From: an uncultured Duncaniella sp.
Lineage (GTDB): Bacteria > Bacteroidota > Bacteroidia > Bacteroidales > Muribaculaceae
NCBI GenBank assembly: GCA_958352885.1
Contig: CATWQI010000007.1
Span: forward strand, 140,316 to 204,315
DNA: 64,000 bases
Reading direction: 5' to 3'
Shown here: in pieces, positions 8,921-17,889 of the stretch
Position numbering within the stretch: position 1 is the first letter of the stretch
How the letters are laid out: each line of letters opens with the position of its first letter
Notes under the pieces: generated by a model
Databases searched by the model: none
Seen by the model: only the letters and a program-made list of their open reading frames with translations
Told to the model about the DNA's origin: nothing
Program-made: the position numbers and the translations under genes

Positions 8921-11062
8921 TTATTGCGGGATTCCTTTCATGGTCAACGCTATACGCCCGCGAGCCACATCTACATCAATCACTTTCACCCTTACACGCT
9001 GTCCTATCGAGACAACTTCCGCCGGAGATGAAATGAACCTGTCGGAGAGCTGTGAGATATGAACAAGACCATTCTCCTTCATACCCAAATCGACAAACAC
9101 TCCAAACGCTGTGATGTTGTTCACCTTTCCTGTAAGTTCCTGTCCGAGATGCAGGTCATCAATCTTCCGGATATCATCATCGTAGGGCATCTCCTCTGCA
9201 GTATCACGCGGGTCGCGCCCGGGCTTCTCAAGTTCAAGGACGATATCCGTGAGAGTCGGCAACCCTACTTCCTTTGTAACATAGTTCCCCAGCTCGATAC
9301 TATGCAGCAAGTTCTTGTCACGGGCAAGACGGTTGACATCTGTGCCTGCATCCTCAGCCATCCGTTCGACAAGTTCGTAACGTTCGGGATGCACAGCCGT
9401 ATTGTCAAGAGGATTCTCGCCACCGGGGATACGCAGGAAGCCTGCGCACTGCTGGAAAGCCTTCTCACCCATGCGCGGCACATTGAGTAGCTGTGTCCGG
9501 ATTCTGAAATCGCCGTTTTCCGCACGATACTTCACTATGTTCGCTGCAAGAGCGGGACCGATACCTGACACATAAGATAGAAGTTGCTTGGAGGCAGTGT
9601 TGACATTGACACCGACAGTGTTGACACAGCTCTCCACCACATAATCAAGAGCTTCCTTAAGCCTGTTCTGGTTCACATCATGCTGGTACTGTCCCACTCC
9701 GATTGATTTAGGGTCAATCTTCACAAGCTCGGCGAGAGGGTCAAGCAGACGCCGTCCGATTGAAACGGCACCACGGACAGTGACATCTTCACCCGGGAAC
9801 TCTTCACGCGCCACATCGGATGCTGAATACACCGATGCTCCATTTTCGTTGACCATGAATATCTGCACCTTACGCGGAAGCATTATATCACGGACAAAAC
9901 GTTCGGTTTCACGACCGGCGGTCCCATTGCCTATGGCAATCGCATCTATACGGAACCTGTCGACAAAATAGCACAGGGCATCCGTGGAACCTATATAATC
10001 GTTGGCAGGGGGTGTCGGGAAAATGACATCGTGCTCCAATAGATTTCCCTGCTCGTCAAGTGCCACAATCTTGCAACCGGTGCGGAATCCAGGGTCAATG
10101 GCAAGCACGCGCTTTCTCCCAAGCGGGGAAGCCATAAGCAACTGCCGCACATTGTCGGCAAACATCTGTATGGCAGCCGTATCACTCTTTTCCTTTGTAG
10201 CATTGGCTATTTCAGTTTCAATGGAGGGACGCATCAGACGGCGATAACCATCCTTGACAGCAGCTCTGACAATATCGGCAGCTTCAGCGGGAGCTCCCGA
10301 CTTGACAAACATACGGCTGAGACGGTCCACCATCTCGTCGTCATCAATGCTTATGCTTACTTTCAGCACACCTTCGTCCTCTCCTCTGCGAATAGCAAGG
10401 TAACGATGTGAATTACATGTGCGCAAAGGTTCTGAAAAATCAAAATAGTTCTGATAGTTCTTACCTTCCGATTCCTTGCCTGACACCACCTTGGCCGATA
10501 TTGTCGCTGAACGCTGATAACGTGCCCTGACTATATTGCGCGCCTTCTCGCTTTCGCTGACCCATTCGGCTATTATATCCGAAGCTCCGGATATCGCATC
10601 CTCGCTGCTCTTCACATCTCCTTTCACGAATTTCCTTGCCTGCTTATCCAAATCGGAAGAATTCTGCGCCATAATTATCCTGGCAAGTGGCTCAAGACCA
10701 AGCTGGCGCGCAGCCTGCGCACGTGTATTCCGTTTGGGTTTAAACGGCAGATAGATATCCTCAAGGACAATTGGGTCAAGAGTTTCCGTGATACGCTCTT
10801 CAAGTTCCGGGGTAAGCGCACCGGCACCTCTTATCACCTCCATAATGTATTCCTTACGGCGGTCAAGTTCGGCAAGAGCCTGATGCCGCTCCTGTACGGC
10901 GTGGACTATCACTTCATCCATGCCTCCGGTCGCTTCTTTTCTATAACGTGCTATGAAGGGCACTGTAGCTCCTTCATCAAGGAGACGCAGACATGCTGCT
11001 ACGTGTTTACGCAGGTAAGAGCCGAGCTCTTTGGTAATGATATTAGCGTGAATGTTCGCCAT
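8921..11062 (-). CDS. tex: Tex-family RNA-binding protein with C-terminal S1 domain
   Basis: Tex is a conserved cytoplasmic nucleic-acid-binding protein linked to transcription. The 713 residues show the N-terminal helical Tex region (1-190, including FIARYRKEATGGMDE), the YqgF-like domain (about 320-460, with AIDPGFRTGCK), and helix-hairpin-helix repeats (YVSGIGPALAANIVKYRAEN). The C-terminal S1 domain covers about 640-710 (VNNITAFGVFVDLGMKENGL). Length and domain order match the family. The start is 9 bases after the stop of the phosphoesterase gene, so they are cotranscribed. Confidence 0.95.
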   Translation of the reverse strand: MANIHANIITKELGSYLRKHVAACLRLLDEGATVPFIARYRKEATGGMDEVIVHAVQERHQALAELDRRKEYIMEVIRGAGALTPELEERITETLDPIVLEDIYLPFKPKRNTRAQAARQLGLEPLARIIMAQNSSDLDKQARKFVKGDVKSSEDAISGASDIIAEWVSESEKARNIVRARYQRSATISAKVVSGKESEGKNYQNYFDFSEPLRTCNSHRYLAIRRGEDEGVLKVSISIDDDEMVDRLSRMFVKSGAPAEAADIVRAAVKDGYRRLMRPSIETEIANATKEKSDTAAIQMFADNVRQLLMASPLGRKRVLAIDPGFRTGCKIVALDEQGNLLEHDVIFPTPPANDYIGSTDALCYFVDRFRIDAIAIGNGTAGRETERFVRDIMLPRKVQIFMVNENGASVYSASDVAREEFPGEDVTVRGAVSIGRRLLDPLAELVKIDPKSIGVGQYQHDVNQNRLKEALDYVVESCVNTVGVNVNTASKQLLSYVSGIGPALAANIVKYRAENGDFRIRTQLLNVPRMGEKAFQQCAGFLRIPGGENPLDNTAVHPERYELVERMAEDAGTDVNRLARDKNLLHSIELGNYVTKEVGLPTLTDIVLELEKPGRDPRDTAEEMPYDDDIRKIDDLHLGQELTGKVNNITAFGVFVDLGMKENGLVHISQLSDRFISSPAEVVSIGQRVRVKVIDVDVARGRIALTMKGIPQ

Positions 11063-11071
11063 GCTAATCGG

Positions 11072-12262
11072 TCAGTTTTTCTTTTTAAGTGTAATAAGTG
11101 TGATTTCAGGCGTGGCACCGATACGAGCCGGAATTGCTACTGTGCCCACACCGATATTGACGTATAACTGATGTTTTTGATTGTCGTCAGAGTATAAACC
11201 TCCCCATGTCTTATACCTATACTCGGCAGGTGACCATCCCAATACTTCCATCTGCATGGCATGAGTATGACCCGAGAGAGTGAGCGGTACATTTACATCG
11301 GCGTGCCCGGAAATCGAGTCGACCCAGTGGGCAGGATTATGTGACAATAGAATTTTTGTAATGCTGTCACCCAGCTGAGGATAAGCCTTGCGGAGCGAAC
11401 CGTACACATGGAAAGGCGGGTCCCCGATATTCTCAACACCAATAATGGCTATGGAGTCATTGCCCCTACGCACAAACGATGTCTCATTGAGGAGAAGGCG
11501 CCATCCCATATTTTTCTGAAGCTCATACATGCGCGACATGTTTTCCTGTTTTGCAAGTGCCGACGGCCACTCGGAGTAATCACCGTAATCATGATTGCCG
11601 AGGATGGAAAACACGCCATCAGGAGCATCCAGCCGTGAGAGCGGCGAAGTATGAGGCTCAAGCTCAGCCGTTTTGGAATTCACAATGTCACCGGTAAACA
11701 TCACGACATCGGGATGCAAAGCGTTGACAGCATCCACAACCTTAGCGACATAAGAAGTATCGTTACCGTAAGTACCTACATGCAAATCCGATATCTGGGC
11801 TATGGTATAGCCGTTGAATTTCTCAGGGAGATCTGCAATCTCTACATCCACCCTATTTATGTCAATGGAATAACGGTTTATCAATGCTCCCCACCACATA
11901 GCTATGAACGTAAGAACCGCCAACACAGCTCCCGCCAACGAAAGCCAGGTAATCCTCTTCCTTCCAAACAACTGTGGAATCCTTGCGATTAAATCAATCA
12001 GCAGGAACACATATTTAGGTATATAGAAGGTAAAATATGTGTACAGACACCACATGACGGTCTGCAAAAGCTCGTTAGAGCAGTTACGACGCGGCAATGC
12101 GACTGTAACAACAATGAGTAATACCAACGCTAATGCACTCCATAACTGTATGCGTGAAGGGAGCAGACTTCTGCATCTCTGTTTCAAAGCCCTATAAATA
12201 TACGAATCCACCAGAAGGTTGACCAGTATTATCATTATCATAGGGAACATAGGGAGTCTCAT
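11072..12262 (-). CDS. Membrane-anchored metallophosphoesterase (YkuE/YaeI type)
   Basis: 396 residues with four hydrophobic segments in the first 135 residues, followed by a calcineurin-like phosphoesterase domain. Metal-binding motifs are clear and in order: ISDLHVG, FTGDIVNS, GNHDYGD, LLSHNP and LSGHTHAMQM. Relatives act on membrane-lipid phosphoesters such as UDP-diacylglucosamine-like substrates, but the substrate here cannot be told. It lies between the acyltransferase gene (37 bases upstream) and tex (9 bases downstream), all on the minus strand. An envelope-lipid role is plausible given the acyltransferase neighbour. Confidence 0.85.
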   Translation of the reverse strand: MRLPMFPMIMIILVNLLVDSYIYRALKQRCRSLLPSRIQLWSALALVLLIVVTVALPRRNCSNELLQTVMWCLYTYFTFYIPKYVFLLIDLIARIPQLFGRKRITWLSLAGAVLAVLTFIAMWWGALINRYSIDINRVDVEIADLPEKFNGYTIAQISDLHVGTYGNDTSYVAKVVDAVNALHPDVVMFTGDIVNSKTAELEPHTSPLSRLDAPDGVFSILGNHDYGDYSEWPSALAKQENMSRMYELQKNMGWRLLLNETSFVRRGNDSIAIIGVENIGDPPFHVYGSLRKAYPQLGDSITKILLSHNPAHWVDSISGHADVNVPLTLSGHTHAMQMEVLGWSPAEYRYKTWGGLYSDDNQKHQLYVNIGVGTVAIPARIGATPEITLITLKKKN

Positions 12263-12298
12263 AGGCGCATCTGAATAAGAAGATTAATTACATATATT

Positions 12299-13468
12299 TC
12301 AGCATATTCCCGAAGCAAGCAACTTGTTGCGCAATGGATTGGCATACATCATATACATGTACGTACGCATGAAACTGCGCTCCTGAGGCGTAATGTCCGG
12401 GACATCAACTTTGTCAAGCTGGCCTTCTATGTAACCTGTTATCACATCGACCTCTTCCGGAGTGTAACGCTCACTGTACATATCGGTATCGAATGCTCTG
12501 TCGTAAGCGATATAGTTGATGGGATATATCTTATATCCGCTATGGATACCGCAGTCAATCTGATGACATGTGGTGTGGATTACCTCAATTTTATCAGCAT
12601 CGGCAGGAACCGCATTCAGGAAGGGGGTGATACATGAGGCGAATGAGATGTGGATTCGTCCCTTGTTATCAAGAAGCCCAATCTCCATTGAACAAAGGTC
12701 GTCATGCTGCGACTTTTTGAAATCGGGGTCACGGTGGCGCATGAGGTATTCCTTTGCCTTGAGGTAGTCATTCGGGTCAAACTCATAAGATATGGACACC
12801 GGGAATATGTTAATCTCCGCGAGGCTTTGTGCCACAGAGCCCTCACCTCCGAGAGCAAGCATCTTCAGCACACTCTCCTGTGTATGGTCACTTGAATCCT
12901 TAGCCCTGCCCTGACGCTGTGCAATCCATATGCTCTCATGCTTCTGCGTGATGGCATAATGAATGTATGCAGATAGTTCCTTAGCCGCATCGAGGGCCTG
13001 CCGTGTAGGGAGATTACGCTTCACTATGAAACTGCCGTTAAGCTTCACAAGGTCTGTAATCCAATCGTAAATCAGAAGATTGTCACCGATTGCCACCTCC
13101 GATGTCTTCAGCCCCTTGCGCAGGAAGCAAAGATTAAGGAATGAGGCATCAAGAACGATGTCACGGTGATTCGTGATAAATGTATAGTTGGTATCAGGCT
13201 TTATCTTGTCAATTCCCGAGGTTGTGATACCGTTAGTGGTACGGCGTTCCAATTCCTCAAGGAAATTCTGCATCACATGAGTCTGGAATTTATTCTTGTC
13301 GGTGCATTGCTTAAGCCTCTGAACGAAATCTTCGTACTTTACATCGGGTAACACCCAACGGACTGCATGCTCAAATCCCGGTTGACTGACCAAATCAGCG
13401 ATGCGCTCAGGAAATTGGCTATCATCGTACGGGGCAATATCTGAAAAATCGTATTGTAGTGCGTCCAT
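12299..13468 (-). CDS. PlsC-like glycerolphosphate acyltransferase family protein
   Basis: 389-residue protein with the acyltransferase signature NHRDIVLD near residues 100-107, a spaced variant of the NHxxxxD catalytic motif. Further downstream are the block IAQRQGRAKDSS and a hydrophobic FPVSISYEF segment typical of the fold. It most likely moves an acyl chain in phospholipid or lipid A-related metabolism; the acceptor is unknown. It is the first gene of a minus-strand operon with the phosphoesterase, tex and folK, and has its own promoter at 13533-13563. Confidence 0.75.
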   Translation of the reverse strand: MDALQYDFSDIAPYDDSQFPERIADLVSQPGFEHAVRWVLPDVKYEDFVQRLKQCTDKNKFQTHVMQNFLEELERRTTNGITTSGIDKIKPDTNYTFITNHRDIVLDASFLNLCFLRKGLKTSEVAIGDNLLIYDWITDLVKLNGSFIVKRNLPTRQALDAAKELSAYIHYAITQKHESIWIAQRQGRAKDSSDHTQESVLKMLALGGEGSVAQSLAEINIFPVSISYEFDPNDYLKAKEYLMRHRDPDFKKSQHDDLCSMEIGLLDNKGRIHISFASCITPFLNAVPADADKIEVIHTTCHQIDCGIHSGYKIYPINYIAYDRAFDTDMYSERYTPEEVDVITGYIEGQLDKVDVPDITPQERSFMRTYMYMMYANPLRNKLLASGIC

Positions 13469-13532
13469 TACGCTGTAATATCGTTATACAAATTATATGT
13501 ATTAAACCAAATAGTTGAAACAATAGTTGGGT

Positions 13533-13563
13533 CAAAGGTATAACTTTTTACTATAATTTGCAA
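13533..13563 (-). promoter_or_regulatory. Promoter for the acyltransferase-phosphoesterase-tex-folK operon
   Basis: Minus strand: TTG (13561-13563), 20 bases, TACCTTTG (13533-13540). Transcription should begin near 13526, leaving a leader of roughly 58 bases to the start at 13468. Confidence 0.7.
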
Positions 13564-13600
13564 GCGAAAGATGGCAAATATTGACTCTTGGCACACAGAA

Positions 13601-14104
13601 TTAATGTTTTTTTAATGCTGTGTAGGGTACGATGACAAACTGCAGCCTCGGCGCATGAAGGATGTAAACCACAAAACGAGAGGTATATTTCACTCTGCGA
13701 ATCTTATCCCAGAGAATGGTTTCCGGAGCCGGAACCGGGAAAACCACCTCTTCCGGGGGATTGTCCTGTCCGAGCAGAGGGGTACGTAGAACCGGTTTCT
13801 CCGGAGGAAGATAGACCAGGCGCAGACTCTTCCCCTCATCAATCTCCACAATCTTGTGCGTGACAGCCCTTCGTGCCTCAGGGGTCAGCATGTAATATGT
13901 GTAGAGGAATGACATCAACATCGGAATGACGATGAAGAGGAGCATCAGTGCGATGAACAGGAAACGCTCATCGAAAATAATGCCTGCGATGGCACACAAG
14001 ACAAGTGGCAGAGCGACAGCCCAGCCATATCGAGGAAGCCACAGGCCCAACAGAGTGGAAAGATAGTCGCCTGAAGTGGTGGTAAAAGGTGCGGTCTCAG
14101 TCAA
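13601..14104 (-). CDS. Hypothetical membrane protein, last gene of the agmatine operon
   Basis: 167 residues with two or three hydrophobic segments (about 25-70) and a soluble C-terminal half containing a proline-rich linker (VVFPVPAPETILW). It resembles no family I recognise. A pattern of two membrane helices followed by a small basic domain (IRRVKYTSRFVVYIL) suggests a YcxB/PH-like membrane-anchored module, but that is a guess. Its start overlaps the end of aguB by 8 bases, so it is translated with the putrescine operon. Confidence 0.6.
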   Translation of the reverse strand: MTETAPFTTTSGDYLSTLLGLWLPRYGWAVALPLVLCAIAGIIFDERFLFIALMLLFIVIPMLMSFLYTYYMLTPEARRAVTHKIVEIDEGKSLRLVYLPPEKPVLRTPLLGQDNPPEEVVFPVPAPETILWDKIRRVKYTSRFVVYILHAPRLQFVIVPYTALKKH

Positions 14105-14984
14105 TGAATCGGCGTGTTATGTCAGTGTAATTCTCTATACGGCGGTCACGCAGGAAAGGCCACCAGCGTCTCACCTGCTCGGAACGCTGCATATCCACAT
14201 CAATGACAGCCATGGTCTCTTCGGCGTCAGGAGCGCAATAGATAAGTTCGCCCTGAGGTCCTGCGATGAAACTTGTACCCCAGAATTGTATTCCGGCGGT
14301 CATCCCCGACGGGTCAGGCTCATGCCCCACCCGGTTTACAGTGATGACAGGAAGGCCATTGGCGACGGCATGACCACGCTGCACAGTCATCCATGCGTCA
14401 CGCTGCCGTATTTTCTCGTCAGCGGTATCACTGCTCTCCCAACCAATAGCCGTAGGATAGATCAGCAAAGATGCTCCTTTCATCGCCATGAGGCGCGCAG
14501 CCTCCGGATACCACTGGTCCCAGCACACAAGCACGCCAAGCCTGCCCACCGAGGTGTCAATCGGCTCAAACCCTATATCACCCGGTGTGAAATAAAATTT
14601 CTCATAATAGGCGGGGTCATCAGGTATGTGCATCTTGCGATACTTGCCGGCAATGGACCCGTCACGTTCAAAAACAACCGCTGTGTTATGATACAGACCG
14701 GGGGCACGCCGTTCAAACAACGATGTGACAAGCACTACTCCCGCCCGGCGTGCGACTTCCGAATAGAAATCGGTGACATCCGACGGGATAGCCACAGCAA
14801 GGTCAAAATTGTCCACGGATTCCACCTGGCAGAAATAAAGGGAGTCATGGAGCTCCTGAAGTACAACAAGTTCCGCACCGTCGGCGGCAAGACGTATGAT
14901 TTTCTCGCCAAGTCTACGACGGTTCTCCTCTATGTCAGGAGTGTTATGCTGCTGTATTATACCAACTTTCATACTTTGATTCAC
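14097..14984 (-). CDS. aguB: N-carbamoylputrescine amidohydrolase
   Basis: Nitrilase-superfamily enzyme that releases putrescine, CO2 and ammonia from N-carbamoylputrescine. The 295 residues carry the Glu-Lys-Cys triad: VVLQELHDS (Glu), YRKMHIPDD (Lys) and LVCWDQWYPEAARL (Cys). HTP-like substrate residues are seen in the typical spacing. Length matches the family. It lies 30 bases after aguA, which supplies the substrate, making the assignment firm. Confidence 0.93.
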   Translation of the reverse strand: MNQSMKVGIIQQHNTPDIEENRRRLGEKIIRLAADGAELVVLQELHDSLYFCQVESVDNFDLAVAIPSDVTDFYSEVARRAGVVLVTSLFERRAPGLYHNTAVVFERDGSIAGKYRKMHIPDDPAYYEKFYFTPGDIGFEPIDTSVGRLGVLVCWDQWYPEAARLMAMKGASLLIYPTAIGWESSDTADEKIRQRDAWMTVQRGHAVANGLPVITVNRVGHEPDPSGMTAGIQFWGTSFIAGPQGELIYCAPDAEETMAVIDVDMQRSEQVRRWWPFLRDRRIENYTDITRRFID

Positions 14985-15014
14985 TTAGATTTTTCATTCC
15001 TACATAATAACGCA

Positions 15015-16103
15015 TCAAACCCACTTGCCGTTTGATATACCGGCTATAGCTCCCACAGGGAACTGCATGGTGACGCAATGGAGAGAACCATGCTGACGTA
15101 TGAGCGCACGGCAGTCAACCGGCACAACATCACGTTCAGGAAATACGATTTTCATAATCTGCTGCGCAAGCAAATCCTTCTTCGGCTGATTATAAACCGG
15201 GAGGAGAATGCTGTGCGGGGTTATGAGAAAGTTTGCGTAAGTGGCAGGAAGCTGCAGTCCGTCCTCATCGAAAACAGGGTCAGGTGACGGAAGCTCGACA
15301 AGGTTATAAGGCAGCCCTTCCGATGTGCGCAATGAGGCGAGCTGTTCACGCATAAGAGCAAGCGATTCATTATTCGGGTCCTCCTCTACCCCGCATCCTA
15401 CATAAAAAATGGTATCGTGCGGAGCCAGACGCGCCAATGTGTCAATGTGGCTGTCGGTATCGTCGCCTGCAAGCGCTCCGAAATCGAGCCAGAGCACACG
15501 TTCCACACCGAAAGCATCCTTTAGACAGGTTTCAATCTGCTCCCGTGAAAATTCACCATTTCGATTCGGTGAAAGCAGACATTCGGAAGTGGTAAGCAGC
15601 GTACCTTTGCCGTCACTCTCTATGGAGCCTCCCTCAAGCACAAAGTTAAGCCGATTTTCAAGCGGCGCGTCAAATACGGTTATTCCCGTATCCGGAAGAG
15701 CGGCAATACGGCTATTGACAAGATTATCATGGTTGGATGCAAATTTTAACCCCCAGCCATTGAATTTAAAGTCAAGCACACGTAAGGAGCCGGCAACTTC
15801 CACAGTAATTCCGCCAAAGTCACGTGCCCAGGTATCGTTGGTGGGAATGTCCAGAAACTTGACTCTATCAGCAGGGAAACCATAGCTCTCCACTGACTTA
15901 AGGCATAAATCCGCCGGACCGATAAGGAGCACGCACTCCTCACGGGCGATAGCTTTGATAATACGTGCGAAGCAGTCACGTGCTTCGTCAAGCATGTAAT
16001 TCCAGTCGGTCTGCTCATGAGGCCATGCAAGCATCACACAGTCATGCTTCTCCCACTCTGCCGGGAGACGCCTCACAGACACCGGCTCAAAATTGTCATT
16101 CAT
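15015..16103 (-). CDS. aguA: Agmatine deiminase
   Basis: Converts agmatine to N-carbamoylputrescine. 362 residues with the guanidino-group-modifying fold; visible motifs are RLPAEWEKHDCVMLAWPHE at the N-terminus, NDTWARDFGGI, DTDSHIDTLARL with the catalytic His, and the C-terminal GSLHCVTMQFP with the nucleophilic Cys. The first in-frame ATG is at 16103; a TTG two codons earlier is less likely. It overlaps the upstream small gene by 8 bases and is followed by aguB, giving a complete agmatine-to-putrescine pathway. Confidence 0.95.
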   Translation of the reverse strand: MNDNFEPVSVRRLPAEWEKHDCVMLAWPHEQTDWNYMLDEARDCFARIIKAIAREECVLLIGPADLCLKSVESYGFPADRVKFLDIPTNDTWARDFGGITVEVAGSLRVLDFKFNGWGLKFASNHDNLVNSRIAALPDTGITVFDAPLENRLNFVLEGGSIESDGKGTLLTTSECLLSPNRNGEFSREQIETCLKDAFGVERVLWLDFGALAGDDTDSHIDTLARLAPHDTIFYVGCGVEEDPNNESLALMREQLASLRTSEGLPYNLVELPSPDPVFDEDGLQLPATYANFLITPHSILLPVYNQPKKDLLAQQIMKIVFPERDVVPVDCRALIRQHGSLHCVTMQFPVGAIAGISNGKWV

Positions 16104-16335
16104 CCTCAAAATCTTCTTTCAAATTATCCCAGATAGACTCCTGGGATTCGAGATACTCTTCACAATAGTCCATGAAGCCGCGTTTCTCGGAGCTTCCGAC
16201 TTCATCGCACCACTCTCGATACATGGCGCGCACCTCAGGATTCTCGTGAATCATTTTCTTAAATTCCGCCTCGGCGATGTCGACACTTCCATAATGATGC
16301 AACATCTCGTTGAAAAGGCAGGTAATATCATCCAT
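16096..16335 (-). CDS. Small acidic hypothetical protein leading the agmatine operon
   Basis: 79 residues from the ATG at 16335 (a longer frame would need a TTG at 16395). The product is helical and strongly acidic, ending ESIWDNLKEDFEDE, with no membrane segment and no domain I recognise. It overlaps aguA by 8 bases and is the first gene after the promoter at 16433-16463. Translational coupling to aguA is therefore likely. Confidence 0.7.
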   Translation of the reverse strand: MDDITCLFNEMLHHYGSVDIAEAEFKKMIHENPEVRAMYREWCDEVGSSEKRGFMDYCEEYLESQESIWDNLKEDFEDE

Positions 16336-16432
16336 TTCGTTTAGTTTAAGGGTGTTGTATGTTCTGAATTGTTTTAAGCGCAAATGTGGGTTCAAATAAA
16401 ATGTGTATACACTAATTCGAAGGTTTTCGGGT

Positions 16433-16463
16433 CAAATTTAAAGCATTACACTCAATTAACCAA
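16433..16463 (-). promoter_or_regulatory. Promoter for the agmatine operon
   Basis: Minus strand: TTG (16461-16463), 20 bases, TAAATTTG (16433-16440). Predicted transcript start near 16426, with a leader of about 90 bases before the ATG at 16335. Confidence 0.6.
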
Positions 16464-16562
16464 ATCTTTCATGCGCTAAAGACCGCTATTCAACACCTTT
16501 TAAGTTTTGCAAGCAAATTTTAAGTGTTTTGCGATGGTAGAAATGAAGATATTACTGTTTTT

Positions 16563-17051
16563 TCATTTGCGTGACACAGTCAGAAATGAATACCTCACAC
16601 CGGAACGAGGGTCAACATTTTCAAATTGCGCCTCAGGAATGTCCCATATCTCCGATTCCAACATAGGGAAACGGGTATCGGCATCCGGACACTCCGCATC
16701 TATCAGGGTAAGCTCCACGCTATCAGCAACCGAAATAGCCTGCCGGTAGATTTCGCCTCCGCCTATAATAAAAATACTGTCATCATCAGCGCATTTTGCC
16801 AATGCCTCCTCAAGCGAGAAAGCGGTCTCTATCCCGGGTGCCGAGTAATCCTCATTGCGAGTCACCACTATGTTGCGTCGTCCGGGCAAAGCCCCCTTCG
16901 GGAATGATTCAAACGTTTTTCGCCCCATAATGATGGGATGCCCCATGGTGAGAGCCTTGAAACGCTTAAGGTCGTCGCTTATATGGAAAAGCAAGTCGCC
17001 ATTCCGCCCGATGGCATAATCACGCGTTACTGCCACTATTATAGTTATCAT
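16563..17051 (-). CDS. folA: Dihydrofolate reductase
   Basis: NADPH-dependent reduction of dihydrofolate. 162 residues, normal length; VAVTRDYAIGRNGDLLFHI at the N-terminus, the acidic active-site position in HISDDLKRFK, HPIIMGRKTFESFP for NADPH binding, and IIGGGEIYRQAI near residue 95. Its start overlaps the thyA stop by 4 bases (ATGA), giving translational coupling with the enzyme that produces its substrate. Confidence 0.96.
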   Translation of the reverse strand: MITIIVAVTRDYAIGRNGDLLFHISDDLKRFKALTMGHPIIMGRKTFESFPKGALPGRRNIVVTRNEDYSAPGIETAFSLEEALAKCADDDSIFIIGGGEIYRQAISVADSVELTLIDAECPDADTRFPMLESEIWDIPEAQFENVDPRSGVRYSFLTVSRK

Positions 17052-17842
17052 ACGGCAACCTGAGCTTTGATGTGAGGCTGGGCAACGTAATCGACAAGTT
17101 CGAAATCCTCATATTTGAAATCAAAAATGTCCTTCACATCCGGATTTATTTTCATTTTAGGCAGTGCTCCAGGGGTACGTGAGAGTTGCTCTTTGACCTG
17201 TTCAAAATGGTTATGGTAAATATGAGTGTCACCGAGCGTATGCACGAATTCACCAGGTTCAAGTCCGGTGACCTGAGCCACCATCATCAGTAGCAAGGCA
17301 TAGGATGCGATGTTGAACGGCACTCCAAGGAAGCAGTCGGCACTCCGCTGATAAAGCATGAGCGACAGTCTGCCGTCAGCCACATAGAACTGAAAAAGCA
17401 GGTGGCACGGCGGCAATGCCATGTCCGGGAGATCAGCAACATTCCATGCGCTCACGATGATACGGCGCGATTCCGGATTGTTCCTGATAGTCTCGATTAC
17501 CTCCTTTATCTGGTCGATATGACCTCCGTTGTAATCGGGCCATGAGCGCCACTGGTAACCATACACATGCCCCAGACTGCCGTCGGGACGCGCCCACTCA
17601 TTCCAAATCCTCACTCCATGCTCCTGGAGATACTTGACATTTGTGTCACCTTTCAGGAACCAAAGAAGCTCATAAATAATCGATTTGAGATGCAATTTTT
17701 TTGTGGTAAGGAGGGGGAAGCCGTCCCTGAGGTCAAAGCGCATCTGATAGCCGAATATGCTTCGGGTTCCGGTACCGGTGCGATCGCCACGGTCCACTCC
17801 TTCCTCCATTATCTTATTCAGCAGGTCGAGATATTGTTTCAT
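17048..17842 (-). CDS. thyA: Thymidylate synthase
   Basis: Methylates dUMP to dTMP, releasing dihydrofolate that FolA recycles. The 264-residue length equals the classical enzyme. The catalytic Cys lies in ALPPCHLLFQFYV, the phosphate-binding Arg in NPESRRIIVSAWN, and DRTGTGTRSIFG is at the N-terminus. It starts 47 bases after the stop of the polyferredoxin gene with no clear promoter in between, so it may be read from upstream. Confidence 0.97.
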   Translation of the reverse strand: MKQYLDLLNKIMEEGVDRGDRTGTGTRSIFGYQMRFDLRDGFPLLTTKKLHLKSIIYELLWFLKGDTNVKYLQEHGVRIWNEWARPDGSLGHVYGYQWRSWPDYNGGHIDQIKEVIETIRNNPESRRIIVSAWNVADLPDMALPPCHLLFQFYVADGRLSLMLYQRSADCFLGVPFNIASYALLLMMVAQVTGLEPGEFVHTLGDTHIYHNHFEQVKEQLSRTPGALPKMKINPDVKDIFDFKYEDFELVDYVAQPHIKAQVAV

Positions 17843-17889
17843 CGCAGAAGATGTATTATGATGTTTTTAGTTCAATTTTATTGACCATG

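Noticed and set aside
14076..15035. Long plus-strand open frame of 319 codons
   Set aside because: It lies antisense to aguB, whose catalytic triad is clear; the plus-strand product has no family features.
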